This document shows positions 9,241-17,221 of a stretch of DNA of 64,000 bases, piece after piece. The notes beneath the pieces are model-generated. The model did not search any database and had not been told where the DNA came from. It was given only the letters and a program-made list of their open reading frames with translations. Both the position numbers and the translations under genes were made by a program. How positions within the stretch are numbered: the first letter of the stretch is position 1; every line of letters starts with the position of its first letter. Source of the DNA: Protofrankia sp963555925 (lineage in GTDB: Bacteria; Actinomycetota; Actinomycetes; Frankiales; Frankiaceae); the NCBI GenBank assembly GCA_963555925.1, contig CAUVXJ010000048.1:1-64000 (forward strand). Direction: 5' to 3'.

Positions 9241-9304
9241 CGTAGCCATGCGGTAGCGTAGCCATCCGGTAACGCAGCCGATCGGAAACGCAGCTGGCCG
9301 GAAA
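9241..9304 (-). repeat. Four 16-bp tandem repeats between response-regulator genes
   Basis: Four head-to-tail 16-base units occupy 9241-9256, 9257-9272, 9273-9288 and 9289-9304, with a plus-strand consensus near CGYAGCCRTSCGGWAA. They lie between the stop of the upstream regulator and the start of the downstream one. Exact spacing and graded divergence suggest either multiple binding sites for a regulator or a decaying simple expansion. Confidence 0.75.
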
Positions 9305-9309
9305 TCTGG

Positions 9310-9948
9310 TCAGTCGACGCGGTCCACGAGCCGTACCCGAACCGCCAGCGCAGCGGCCTCCATCCGGCTGTGTACGCCGAGTTTATTCAACACGTTCTGA
9401 ATGTGCGAGCGCGCGGTATTGGCCGTGATACCGAGGTCCTTCGCCAGTACCGCGGTGCTCTGCCCACGCCCGAGCCGGGCGAGCACCTCACGCTCCCGAC
9501 TGGTCAGCAGCTCGTCGACGGCCGCCAACTCACCGGAGCTGCGTGGCGCCCGCACCGCTCGCTCGACGACATCCGGGTCGATCATCACCCTTCCCTTTCC
9601 GACCCGATCCGCGATCGTGATAATCCGTTCGATGTCCTGTGTCTTGGACGCAAAACCGCTCACACCGGCGTGGATGGCTGCCCTGATCGCAGCGGCGTCG
9701 GTGGAGCCGGTGACCAGCACCAGCCTGGTCGCCGGCGCCAGGTCCGCAAGAGATCGGATCACCTCCAGACCGTCGGCATCCAGGAAGCGCAGGTCCATCA
9801 GCCCGACATCGGGCCGATGGAATCGGATCGCAGCCTCCGCATCGGCCGCGGTGAAGGCGAGGTCGCAGACCGTCCACCCTCTCGCGGTCAACACCGCGGC
9901 CATTGCCTCGATAAACATCTGGTGGTCGTCACAGAGCACCACTCTCAC
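9310..9948 (-). CDS. LuxR/NarL-family response regulator, paired with histidine kinase
   Basis: A 212-residue regulator with a complete receiver: acidic pair in VVLCDDHQMF, phospho-acceptor Asp in VGLMDLRFLD, Thr/Ser in VLVTGST and Lys in FASKTQD. The HTH is of LuxR type (LTSREREVLARLGRG...NTARSHIQNVLNKLGVHS). Its GTG start overlaps the stop of the upstream histidine kinase (GTGA), so the two are translationally coupled and probably cognate. Targets are unknown; the nearby glycan genes are candidates by position only. Confidence 0.9.
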   Translation of the reverse strand: MRVVLCDDHQMFIEAMAAVLTARGWTVCDLAFTAADAEAAIRFHRPDVGLMDLRFLDADGLEVIRSLADLAPATRLVLVTGSTDAAAIRAAIHAGVSGFASKTQDIERIITIADRVGKGRVMIDPDVVERAVRAPRSSGELAAVDELLTSREREVLARLGRGQSTAVLAKDLGITANTARSHIQNVLNKLGVHSRMEAAALAVRVRLVDRVD

Positions 9949-10640
9949 GACACAGCCTTGCGGGTGTCCCCTGCGGGAAGCAGGAGTCGCAGGCGGGCAC
10001 CGCCCAGTGGGCTCGAGTCGATTTCCACCCGTCCGTCGTATCTTTCGATGGTCTGCTCGACGAGCCTGAGGCCCAAACCTGCGAAACCGGCTGGTTTACG
10101 GTCGAATCCAGGTCCGTCATCGTCAACCTCGACGGAGACCCATGTGCCATCCGCCATCGATGTGGCCGTCATCTCGACTCGACCCGAAGATCCGGCGGCG
10201 CGAGCTGCGTTGCCGACAAGATTGTCGACCGCCCGCCGCAGCATGACCGGATCGGCCACGACAGGGGCGACATGAGTGGCGGCGCTGGCCCGGTGCCGAA
10301 CCTGCGTCGGGACCGCCCGGTCCCAGTAGGCCGCAGCCTCCACCAGCAGCTCGGGTAGGTCAACCAGCCGGGCGCAGGCTCCGGATGCGGCGCTGTCCAC
10401 CAAGCCCGCGAGTCGGTCGGCCTCCAGCAGTACCCGATCCAGCCAGTTGCGGACTTCGGAACTGGCGTCCGGGTCGGTGAGCGCCGCCCATACCGCCGCC
10501 TCGATCGCGGCGATCGGTTGCCGAAGATCATGACACAGGTCGCCGAGCTCCTCGATCGACGCCTGCCCCTGGTACCGGTACTCCGGCGTTCTCGTGGCGC
10601 TCGATGAATCACGCCCAGCCGGTGCCGTTGCCTGCGCCAT
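9945..10640 (-). CDS. Soluble sensor histidine kinase
   Basis: A compact kinase of about 231 residues. The H-box is ELGDLCHDLRQPIAAIEA, the N-box DNLVGNAARAAG, the G1 box VEVDDDGPGFD and the G2 region FAGLGLRLVEQ. No transmembrane segment or sensory domain is visible; about 35 polar residues precede the H-box. It is therefore probably cytoplasmic and may receive its signal from another protein. The start at 10640 follows GGGGGGA closely; an alternative at 10664 adds eight residues. The CHDLRQP H-box is close to that of known kinases lacking input domains. Confidence 0.85.
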   Translation of the reverse strand: MAQATAPAGRDSSSATRTPEYRYQGQASIEELGDLCHDLRQPIAAIEAAVWAALTDPDASSEVRNWLDRVLLEADRLAGLVDSAASGACARLVDLPELLVEAAAYWDRAVPTQVRHRASAATHVAPVVADPVMLRRAVDNLVGNAARAAGSSGRVEMTATSMADGTWVSVEVDDDGPGFDRKPAGFAGLGLRLVEQTIERYDGRVEIDSSPLGGARLRLLLPAGDTRKAVS

Positions 10641-11020
10641 GGTCCCCCCAAGGCATGCGTTCAACTACCAAGTGCTTTCCCTACCCCTGGTACCCCGGCG
10701 GTATACCGCGTACAGCACACGTGGGCCACAGCCGACAACCACAAGCGCCGACGGCCATGACAGTCACGGAAAGTAACCAGGCTTCGATCGGACCACGACA
10801 GAGGGCAATCATTGTGTTACCGGAGGGATAAAACTGCCATTCCAGCCGATGATCGGCAGATTTTGTTCTTCAGGTGTGATTACGGTGGTTAATTGTTGAT
10901 TTTTGCGCTGGCCGGTAGCTGCCGGCTACTGCTAGCCTCTCGCCCGGAGGGGGCGGTTGGGGGTAGTTGAACAAAAAGAGGCACAAAATCCGTCTTCCGA
11001 AAAATTCACTGTGCGTGGCA
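10641..11020. other. Intergenic region between kinase and GH16 genes
   Basis: A divergent promoter region of about 380 bases, richer in A and T than its surroundings, particularly near 10870-10990. I see no RNA gene or conserved motif. A TTG at 10967 after a GGGGGTAG run could extend the GH16 protein by 18 residues. Confidence 0.5.
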
Positions 11021-12082
11021 ATGATGCGTCCGCTCTCGCCATCCCGACGCCCTGGCATGGCCGCGGCGACCATGCTGGTGAGCGCCATCCTCGCGGCCTG
11101 CCAGATCCCGGCCTCCGGGGACCCTGCGACGACGCCGACATCCCCACCTCCCGCAGCCACGTCATCGGCTACGCCGGCCACCGCGAGTACGACCGCCGAT
11201 GTGCCCGTCAACCGAGCGGCTATGCTCCAGACATCGCCGCTTCCGAGCAGGTCATCAGGCGTAAACGCCATACCTGTGACACCGTTTGGACCTATGTCGC
11301 CAACCGAGTCCGGGTCCCCTTCCAGCACCCCTGCTCCCACCGCGTCCGGTGCAGCAATGCCGCGAGGAGATCTTCCAGGCTGGAAACAGACCTTTGTCGA
11401 CGATTTTGCTAGTGATGTGCCGGTCGGCTCTTTTCCGGAGGCTAGCGCATATCAAGGCAGGTGGAATGTCTATCCGGATGGCACACCGGATACCGCCGGA
11501 AAAAACGGTGCAAAATCACGCTACTATCCCAGCAAGGTGGTGAGTGTACAAGACGGTATGCTGAGGTGTAATCTGCATACAGCGGATGGAACTCCTATGG
11601 CGGCAGCGCTGCTTCCGGTCCTACCCGGTCATTCCGATGCATACCAGGGCCAGTTGTACGGTAAGTACACCATCCGCTTCCGAGCGGATCCGGTTGTCGG
11701 CTTCAAGACCGCATGGCTCCTGTGGCCCGACACCGGGGCATGGCCACGCGACGGGGAGATTGATTTCCCCGAGGGCGACCTGTCCGGAACCATCGGGGCA
11801 TTCATGCATCGACAGGACGGTACGTCCGGCGGCGACCAGGACGCGTTCGGCACCACAGCCACCTACGCGGCATGGCACACCGCCAGTATCGAATGGACCC
11901 CGGACAAAGTGGATTTCATCCTCGACGGCCACTCGATCGGCAGCTCGACCGGCCGGATTCCCAACACGCCAATGCACTGGGTCATCCAGACCGAATCATC
12001 CCTCGATCATGTTCCCGCACCCGCCGCAAGTGGGGATCTACAGATCGACTGGGTGGCGATGTACTCGTACCTGCAACCATGA
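11021..12082 (+). CDS. Secreted GH16-family glycoside hydrolase, lipoprotein
   Basis: A predicted exported beta-glucan or related polysaccharide hydrolase. The N-terminus has basic residues, a hydrophobic stretch and a lipobox ending LVSAILAAC, so the mature protein should be lipid-anchored at the Cys. A Pro/Thr/Ser-rich linker of roughly 80 residues follows. The catalytic domain has the GH16 signature GEIDFPEG (nucleophile and acid/base Glu), preceded by GKYTIRFRADP and followed by WHTASIEWTPDKVDFILDG. Base composition around 11400-11560 is lower in GC than neighbours. Position next to a glycan cluster suggests trimming or release of that polymer; substrate cannot be told from sequence. Confidence 0.88.
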   Translation: MMRPLSPSRRPGMAAATMLVSAILAACQIPASGDPATTPTSPPPAATSSATPATASTTADVPVNRAAMLQTSPLPSRSSGVNAIPVTPFGPMSPTESGSPSSTPAPTASGAAMPRGDLPGWKQTFVDDFASDVPVGSFPEASAYQGRWNVYPDGTPDTAGKNGAKSRYYPSKVVSVQDGMLRCNLHTADGTPMAAALLPVLPGHSDAYQGQLYGKYTIRFRADPVVGFKTAWLLWPDTGAWPRDGEIDFPEGDLSGTIGAFMHRQDGTSGGDQDAFGTTATYAAWHTASIEWTPDKVDFILDGHSIGSSTGRIPNTPMHWVIQTESSLDHVPAPAASGDLQIDWVAMYSYLQP

Positions 12083-12182
12083 CAATCGGACGGGCCGTAG
12101 CCGAAATATCTCCGGCTACGGCGCCGCGCCACCCCACGCCACCCGAGGTGTAGAAGTCGCGCGTCGGTGGAACGCTAGACGG

Positions 12183-13520
12183 ATGCAGGCAGGCTTTCAC
12201 ACCATAAACGAGGAAGCATCCACCGACCACTTCAACACCGAAACCCCGGCTGTCGTCCTCAAAATCCTTCCGGACCCATTTTATCACGGTGGGCTCGGTG
12301 TGAGCAGAAGTCTCGGCCGCCTCGGAATACCGGTCTACAGCGTGCACGAGGAGCGGTTGGCGCCCGCCGCCAGCTCACGATATCTGCATGGCCGCATGTT
12401 CTGGACCCCGGACCCTGACGACCCTGACCAGCTCAGGCAGGGTCTACTGCGGTTGGCGGCCCACATCGGCCGCCCGGCCGTCCTCATTCCGGTCGATGAC
12501 GCAAGTGCGGTTTTCGTCGCGGAACACGGCGAAGATCTGCGACCGTGGTTCATTTTTCCGTCCCCCCCGCGCGATCTTCCACGCCGGCTGGCGGACAAGT
12601 ATCTGATGTACCAGATGTGCCGGGAACTCGGTGTCCCGTGCGCGGCGGCGACAGTGCCCACCTCGCTCGCCGAAGCCCAGGATTTCGCGGCCCGAATCGG
12701 CCTGCCACTCGTCGCCAAACTCACCTGTCAATGGCGACGCGGCCGCGCCGGGGCGCTGCGAAGCACGTCCATGATGCATACCCACGACGACCTCGTCGAA
12801 TACTACCGTCGGTGCGAGCAGACGGAAGGAACGACGCTACTGCTTCAGGAGTACATACCCGCCGGACCGGGCGACGACTGGTTCTTTCATGGCTACTGTG
12901 ATTTTCGTTCAACATGCCGGCCGGCCTTTACCGGGATTAAAGAACGCTCATATCCACCGCATTTCGGAGTGACGTGTCTGGGCCGGTCGGTGGCGAACGA
13001 AAGGCTGAGCCGGCAGATCGAGGAGCTGCTGACACGCCTGTCGTTCCACGGAATCCTTGATATTGATCTCCGTTGGGACGCCCGCGACAGCCAGTACAAA
13101 CTGCTCGACTTCAATCCGCGGCTCGGCGCCCAGTTCCGATTGTTCCAGAACACGGCCGGCATCGATCTGGCGCGCGCCGCGTACCTCGATCTCACCGGCC
13201 AGGCGATACCGACCGGCGTACCAGTTGTCGGGCGCGGCTTCGTGGTCGAGATCCTCGACCCGATCGCGGCGCTCGGATACCGCCGGCGTGGTGAGTTGAA
13301 TGTCCGGTCATGGGTGCGATCACTGCACGGCGTCACGGAGAAGGCGTGGTTCGCTGCGGACGACCTGGCGCCCTTCGGGCTTGTCTGCCTGCGGATGGGC
13401 TGGCATGGGGTACATCGCCGGATCAGTCGAGATGCCGTCCGACCGCGCTCTTCGGAGCCTCGCTATCGACCGGGGCGCGCACGACGAAGGGCTCAGCCGG
13501 AACAAGCCGGAAGGTCCTGA
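12183..13520 (+). CDS. ATP-grasp carboxylate ligase-like protein
   Basis: A 445-residue ATP-grasp protein. The N-terminal preATP-grasp domain starts at VVLKILPDPFYHGGLGVSRSL. The ATP-binding Lys is in LPLVAKLTCQW, the adenine-contact stretch is LLLQEYIPAG, and the metal ligands lie in GILDIDLRWD and KLLDFNPRLGAQ. Such enzymes make an amide or similar bond through an acyl phosphate; in glycan clusters they often add amino acids or amines to sugar acids. The last ~30 residues are Arg-rich and overlap, tail to tail, about 100 bases of the flippase gene on the other strand, so the true C-terminus may be an extension. Substrate unknown. Confidence 0.8.
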   Translation: MQAGFHTINEEASTDHFNTETPAVVLKILPDPFYHGGLGVSRSLGRLGIPVYSVHEERLAPAASSRYLHGRMFWTPDPDDPDQLRQGLLRLAAHIGRPAVLIPVDDASAVFVAEHGEDLRPWFIFPSPPRDLPRRLADKYLMYQMCRELGVPCAAATVPTSLAEAQDFAARIGLPLVAKLTCQWRRGRAGALRSTSMMHTHDDLVEYYRRCEQTEGTTLLLQEYIPAGPGDDWFFHGYCDFRSTCRPAFTGIKERSYPPHFGVTCLGRSVANERLSRQIEELLTRLSFHGILDIDLRWDARDSQYKLLDFNPRLGAQFRLFQNTAGIDLARAAYLDLTGQAIPTGVPVVGRGFVVEILDPIAALGYRRRGELNVRSWVRSLHGVTEKAWFAADDLAPFGLVCLRMGWHGVHRRISRDAVRPRSSEPRYRPGRARRRAQPEQAGRS

Positions 13521-14775
13521 TCGAAGTGGCGGGCCGGTGTTCGCCGGTACCGAACTGCCCCCCGGGTTCGGTCAGCAGCACCCCGGTGGCGACGATCGTC
13601 TGCACGGCCAGCCACGCGACGCCGACACCGACCACTCCGTACACGTGTCCGAGCAGTATCGCGCCGGCCGGCACCAGGACGGCGATGCTCATGTGCACTC
13701 CCATGATTCGGCGCATACGGCGCTGCGCACGCGCTGTGCTCACGCCCAATATCACGATTGTCGCGGGTAGCGGGCTGAGCAGGAGTAGACGGAACACGGT
13801 CGTAGCGTCCTGGTAGCCGGTGCCAAAAATACGCAACAGCAAGGGCGCTCCGATCTCAGCGACCAGAACGATCGCGGCGACACCGAGCAGCGCACGCCGA
13901 CGCAGTTCGCGGTGCATGGTAACGACGTCCGCCTCAGCTTGGGCGCCCTCCACGATCAGCGACAAACCAAACCCAAAGATCAGCGCTTCGAGCGCTTGCA
14001 TGATCATCCAAGAGAGTGCAAAGGGCGCACCCGCTGCCGGGCCGACCATTACCACGACGAGAAGAGGAACGAGTGTCACACCGACCCGCTCGAAGATCAT
14101 GGTGATGCCTTCGCCTGCGAGGTATCGCCTGAAGTTGCGTGGGCTGGTGTCGGGAGCCGGTGTGGCGCCCGTCGGGAGAAGATGGTGGAACAGCAGCCAG
14201 GAAACCGCGGCGACCGCGATTCCGGCCGGTATGACCCATGACCCGCAGAGCGCCGCCACCGACCCGCTCCCGAAAGCCAGGAGCAACAGGAACTTGATGA
14301 CGTTGAAGACGACGTTCTCCACCGGTACCCATGACGCCCGCCGAAGCGCGGCCAGGACGGCATCCTGCATGATGAACAGTGTCCAGACGCCGACCGACAG
14401 GGCAAAACCCACCGCCACGCCGATATGGGCGAGGATCTCGAAGGCGGGGCTTATGCGGGGCGCCACCAGGGCGAAACCCGCGCCCAGCAGAATACTCAGA
14501 CAGACCGATCCAACGTAACTGCTCAGTACAATCTTGAATCGATGGTGGCCGGCTCGGGGGAGGAATGCGGTCAGTGCATTCCCGAGATTGAGCTGGCCGA
14601 TCAGGGAAAGTGCCATCATCGCCGAGACCAAGGCTGTCGCCTCCCCCACGGAGGACTGCCTTGCGGTACGTGCCGCCAATGCCCAGTAGCCGGCACCGAG
14701 CAATGCCGACAGTCCGGCGCTGCATGCGAGCGCCAGCCCATTGCGGTACAACAGGCTGTGTGCTCTGCCCCTCAC
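13423..14775 (-). CDS. Polysaccharide flippase-like membrane protein (Wzx/MATE superfamily)
   Basis: A 450-residue protein with about 12 hydrophobic segments beginning near residue 14. Overall pattern, length and features such as GQLNLGNALTAFLPRAGHHR match lipid-linked oligosaccharide flippases of the MOP superfamily. It is the last gene of the minus-strand glycan operon; its start overlaps the stop of the upstream large membrane protein (ATGA). The polar C-terminus overlaps the ATP-grasp gene. Role inferred: moving the lipid-linked repeat unit across the membrane. Confidence 0.75.
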   Translation of the reverse strand: MRGRAHSLLYRNGLALACSAGLSALLGAGYWALAARTARQSSVGEATALVSAMMALSLIGQLNLGNALTAFLPRAGHHRFKIVLSSYVGSVCLSILLGAGFALVAPRISPAFEILAHIGVAVGFALSVGVWTLFIMQDAVLAALRRASWVPVENVVFNVIKFLLLLAFGSGSVAALCGSWVIPAGIAVAAVSWLLFHHLLPTGATPAPDTSPRNFRRYLAGEGITMIFERVGVTLVPLLVVVMVGPAAGAPFALSWMIMQALEALIFGFGLSLIVEGAQAEADVVTMHRELRRRALLGVAAIVLVAEIGAPLLLRIFGTGYQDATTVFRLLLLSPLPATIVILGVSTARAQRRMRRIMGVHMSIAVLVPAGAILLGHVYGVVGVGVAWLAVQTIVATGVLLTEPGGQFGTGEHRPATSIRTFRLVPAEPFVVRAPVDSEAPKSAVGRHLD

Positions 14776-16790
14776 GAAGACCGTCCCGTGGTGCCGCCTG
14801 CTGGTTTCGCAGCCGGCGGTGATGGGGGCGTCTGCCGCAACGCGTAGATGCGAGTGTCTGGTCCGACATAGAAGGGCGTGAAGGAGCCAGACTCCGCTAT
14901 CGCGTGTTCCAACGATGTGATGGCACCGGGTGGAGTGAGCTCAAATACCCGGGCGAACTCCTCCGTGCTGGGAGCGAAAACCAGATAACCGGACGGCGCG
15001 TACCCGCGCATCTCCGCGGCGACAGCTCCGACATCAGCGGTCCCGAGCGGACGGTGCCGGAACTTATCGTCTCGGAGAAGGGACTCATCGAAGAATCTAT
15101 TGTAATTGCTGCTGGACCGGACCGGCGCATTGGATGTGATATTCATGATTACAGAATCTGGTTGACCATGCTCATACAGATAACGATTAGCCTCGACCTG
15201 ATCATGCGTCATGAGATCGATCTCGTCCTGACCGAAGTAGGCAGGAACGAACAGTGCGGCACAGGTCAGCAGGGTGGCGACCATCAGTGAATATCTGCCG
15301 GCAACACGAAGGTACCGCCGGGATCCGCGCATAGCCGGCAGACCCCCGGGCGAGTCGGGTACATGGACACCACCAGTGGCGGCTGCGCCGCCGGTGACGG
15401 CAACGGCGGCGAGTATCGCGCACCACGGCAGCGCAAACAGGACCACCCGCAGAATTGCCTCACCACCGTAGTTCTGGCCGAAGACCAGGAGAACCGGCGT
15501 GGCGGCCAACAGAAGCAGTGCGACCGCCCTGCCGTCGCTCCGGCGGAGCAGGCGGATGGCACCGGCCACCGTCATGACCGCGAGCACGAGCACGAGCAGC
15601 CTGCCACAGGTGACGTTGAATGTCTTACCCGGCAGCGTAGCCGCGCTCGATGCGACGGTCTCGGTGTTGGCAAGCGGGTTGAGGTCGGTGAACAGGCCAT
15701 AGCGCTTGTTGACATAGCTGAGATGCGGCAGTAGGAAAGCAACCGCGAGTAACGCAAAGGCGCCCGCAAGCCATCGGGGTCGAACCATCCCGAGTAGCAC
15801 CAGAGTGCCCGCCTGGACCGCAAGAATATATGGCGTGAGCTGATGAGACGCGACAATGGCGAAATCCAGGAGCAACAATATGGCGATCACCGTCGATTGC
15901 GGCCAGACTCTCGGGGTCGGTGTGAGCCGCATCGTCACCGGCCGACCGGTGAGCCGGTGTATGCATCTGGCCACCCAGCGGCCCACCACACTGCGGTGGG
16001 TGCCGCAGTGAGTACCGCCGAACTGCCAGACGAGAACCAACATGAGCCCGAGCGCGAGCGTGTAGCCGAACGCCTGGGGAGCGAAGTAGCTCTGCCCCAC
16101 CCAGTTCGTCACGATAAAAATCGTCGCTGCCGTCCAGGCGACCCGGTTGTCGTGCAGCAGTACCCGGGCTATGGCGACGATGAGAACTGCGTTGACAAGA
16201 GTGAAGAACAGTTCTGCCCAGGTCGCGTAGGAGGTCGGATCCGCCCTGCCGCCGAGCACGGAAAAAAATCCTGCGGTTGCAAAGAAGCCAGGCCAACGAT
16301 GGTAAATATCGATGTTCCAGTCAACCGAACCGTGCAACTCTATGTAGCGGATAACCCCGATGTGCTTATAGGTCCATGCGTACCGGGGCTCGTCGACGAT
16401 GAGTGGAATCGTGCCGTACAGCACGGCGGCCACCGCAACCACGTACCCGCCGGCCACAGCCCCGGACATCCGCCGCCGGCACAGGTTCACGGCCGCACCG
16501 ACAAGTAGCACCGCCAACCCTGCGTACCACAGTGGTCCCAGGCGCGGTGAAAGTCCGTAATCATCAAGGTGGTCGGTGGAGATCGAAGGAAGCGATACGG
16601 CCCACAGACCGGTACCCACCAGGAGCGGACCAATGGCGGCGGTACGGCGCGCGATCTGGCGTACCGACGATTCACCGGGACCCCGGTCACCCTGAGCTCC
16701 GGTGGGTCGAAGCGGTGGCGCAGCCCCGTCGACCGTCGGTATGGTCCGCTCCTCTGAGGATGGCCCGCCAACCCTGGGTGCCGTCGTCAT
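14772..16790 (-). CDS. Large multi-pass membrane protein, possible glycosyltransferase or polymerase
   Basis: A 672-residue protein with roughly a dozen membrane segments in its first 500 residues and a soluble extracytoplasmic C-terminal domain (about residues 530-660). Between early segments lies an aromatic, charged loop (YAWTYKHIGVIRYIELHG, then IYHRWPGFF) of the type seen in polyprenyl-phosphate-sugar-dependent GT-C enzymes and Wzy-like polymerases. No decisive family motif is visible to me. It is translationally coupled to the flippase. The pairing suggests polymerisation or modification of the exported glycan. Confidence 0.65.
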   Translation of the reverse strand: MTTAPRVGGPSSEERTIPTVDGAAPPLRPTGAQGDRGPGESSVRQIARRTAAIGPLLVGTGLWAVSLPSISTDHLDDYGLSPRLGPLWYAGLAVLLVGAAVNLCRRRMSGAVAGGYVVAVAAVLYGTIPLIVDEPRYAWTYKHIGVIRYIELHGSVDWNIDIYHRWPGFFATAGFFSVLGGRADPTSYATWAELFFTLVNAVLIVAIARVLLHDNRVAWTAATIFIVTNWVGQSYFAPQAFGYTLALGLMLVLVWQFGGTHCGTHRSVVGRWVARCIHRLTGRPVTMRLTPTPRVWPQSTVIAILLLLDFAIVASHQLTPYILAVQAGTLVLLGMVRPRWLAGAFALLAVAFLLPHLSYVNKRYGLFTDLNPLANTETVASSAATLPGKTFNVTCGRLLVLVLAVMTVAGAIRLLRRSDGRAVALLLLAATPVLLVFGQNYGGEAILRVVLFALPWCAILAAVAVTGGAAATGGVHVPDSPGGLPAMRGSRRYLRVAGRYSLMVATLLTCAALFVPAYFGQDEIDLMTHDQVEANRYLYEHGQPDSVIMNITSNAPVRSSSNYNRFFDESLLRDDKFRHRPLGTADVGAVAAEMRGYAPSGYLVFAPSTEEFARVFELTPPGAITSLEHAIAESGSFTPFYVGPDTRIYALRQTPPSPPAAKPAGGTTGRSS

Positions 16791-16819
16791 CAGTTCTCCG
16801 TCGTTCGTAATCTCTGACC

Positions 16820-17221
16820 TCAGGGCCGCGCCTGCTTCGGTTGCAGACGGAGATCAACGATGAGTGCCGCCATGGACGCCGCACCGAGAACGGATCCCAG
16901 CACCATCGGATGCCACAGTCCTGCCCACAGCATCACCAGACTTGTCCCGGCGTCCACCGCCATGCTGAGCACGATTGCGAGCCCCAGCCAGGTGAGCGGA
17001 TCAGGTGTGTCAAGCCGGGTGAGCACGGCGGCGCCGGGCAGGAGGAGCAACGCCAGCAGTACCAGGACAGGCTGAGCCGGACCGCTCGGCGCGACCACCG
17101 CGATCCCGGCCATCACGGCGAGTGCAAGCAGCGCCAGGTCCCTTACAGCCGCCGACTCCAGTACACGACGTTGAAATACATTAATCAAAATTCCGACTCC
17201 CGAAAATAGGAACCCTGTCAT
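16820..17221 (-). CDS. Small hypothetical membrane protein
   Basis: A 133-residue protein with about four hydrophobic segments. The start at 17221 forms an ATGA overlap with the stop of the upstream glycosyltransferase, which favours it over in-frame starts up to 44 codons upstream. About 30 bases separate it from the large membrane protein downstream. No family recognised; conserved position in a glycan operon suggests an accessory subunit. Confidence 0.6.
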   Translation of the reverse strand: MTGFLFSGVGILINVFQRRVLESAAVRDLALLALAVMAGIAVVAPSGPAQPVLVLLALLLLPGAAVLTRLDTPDPLTWLGLAIVLSMAVDAGTSLVMLWAGLWHPMVLGSVLGAASMAALIVDLRLQPKQARP

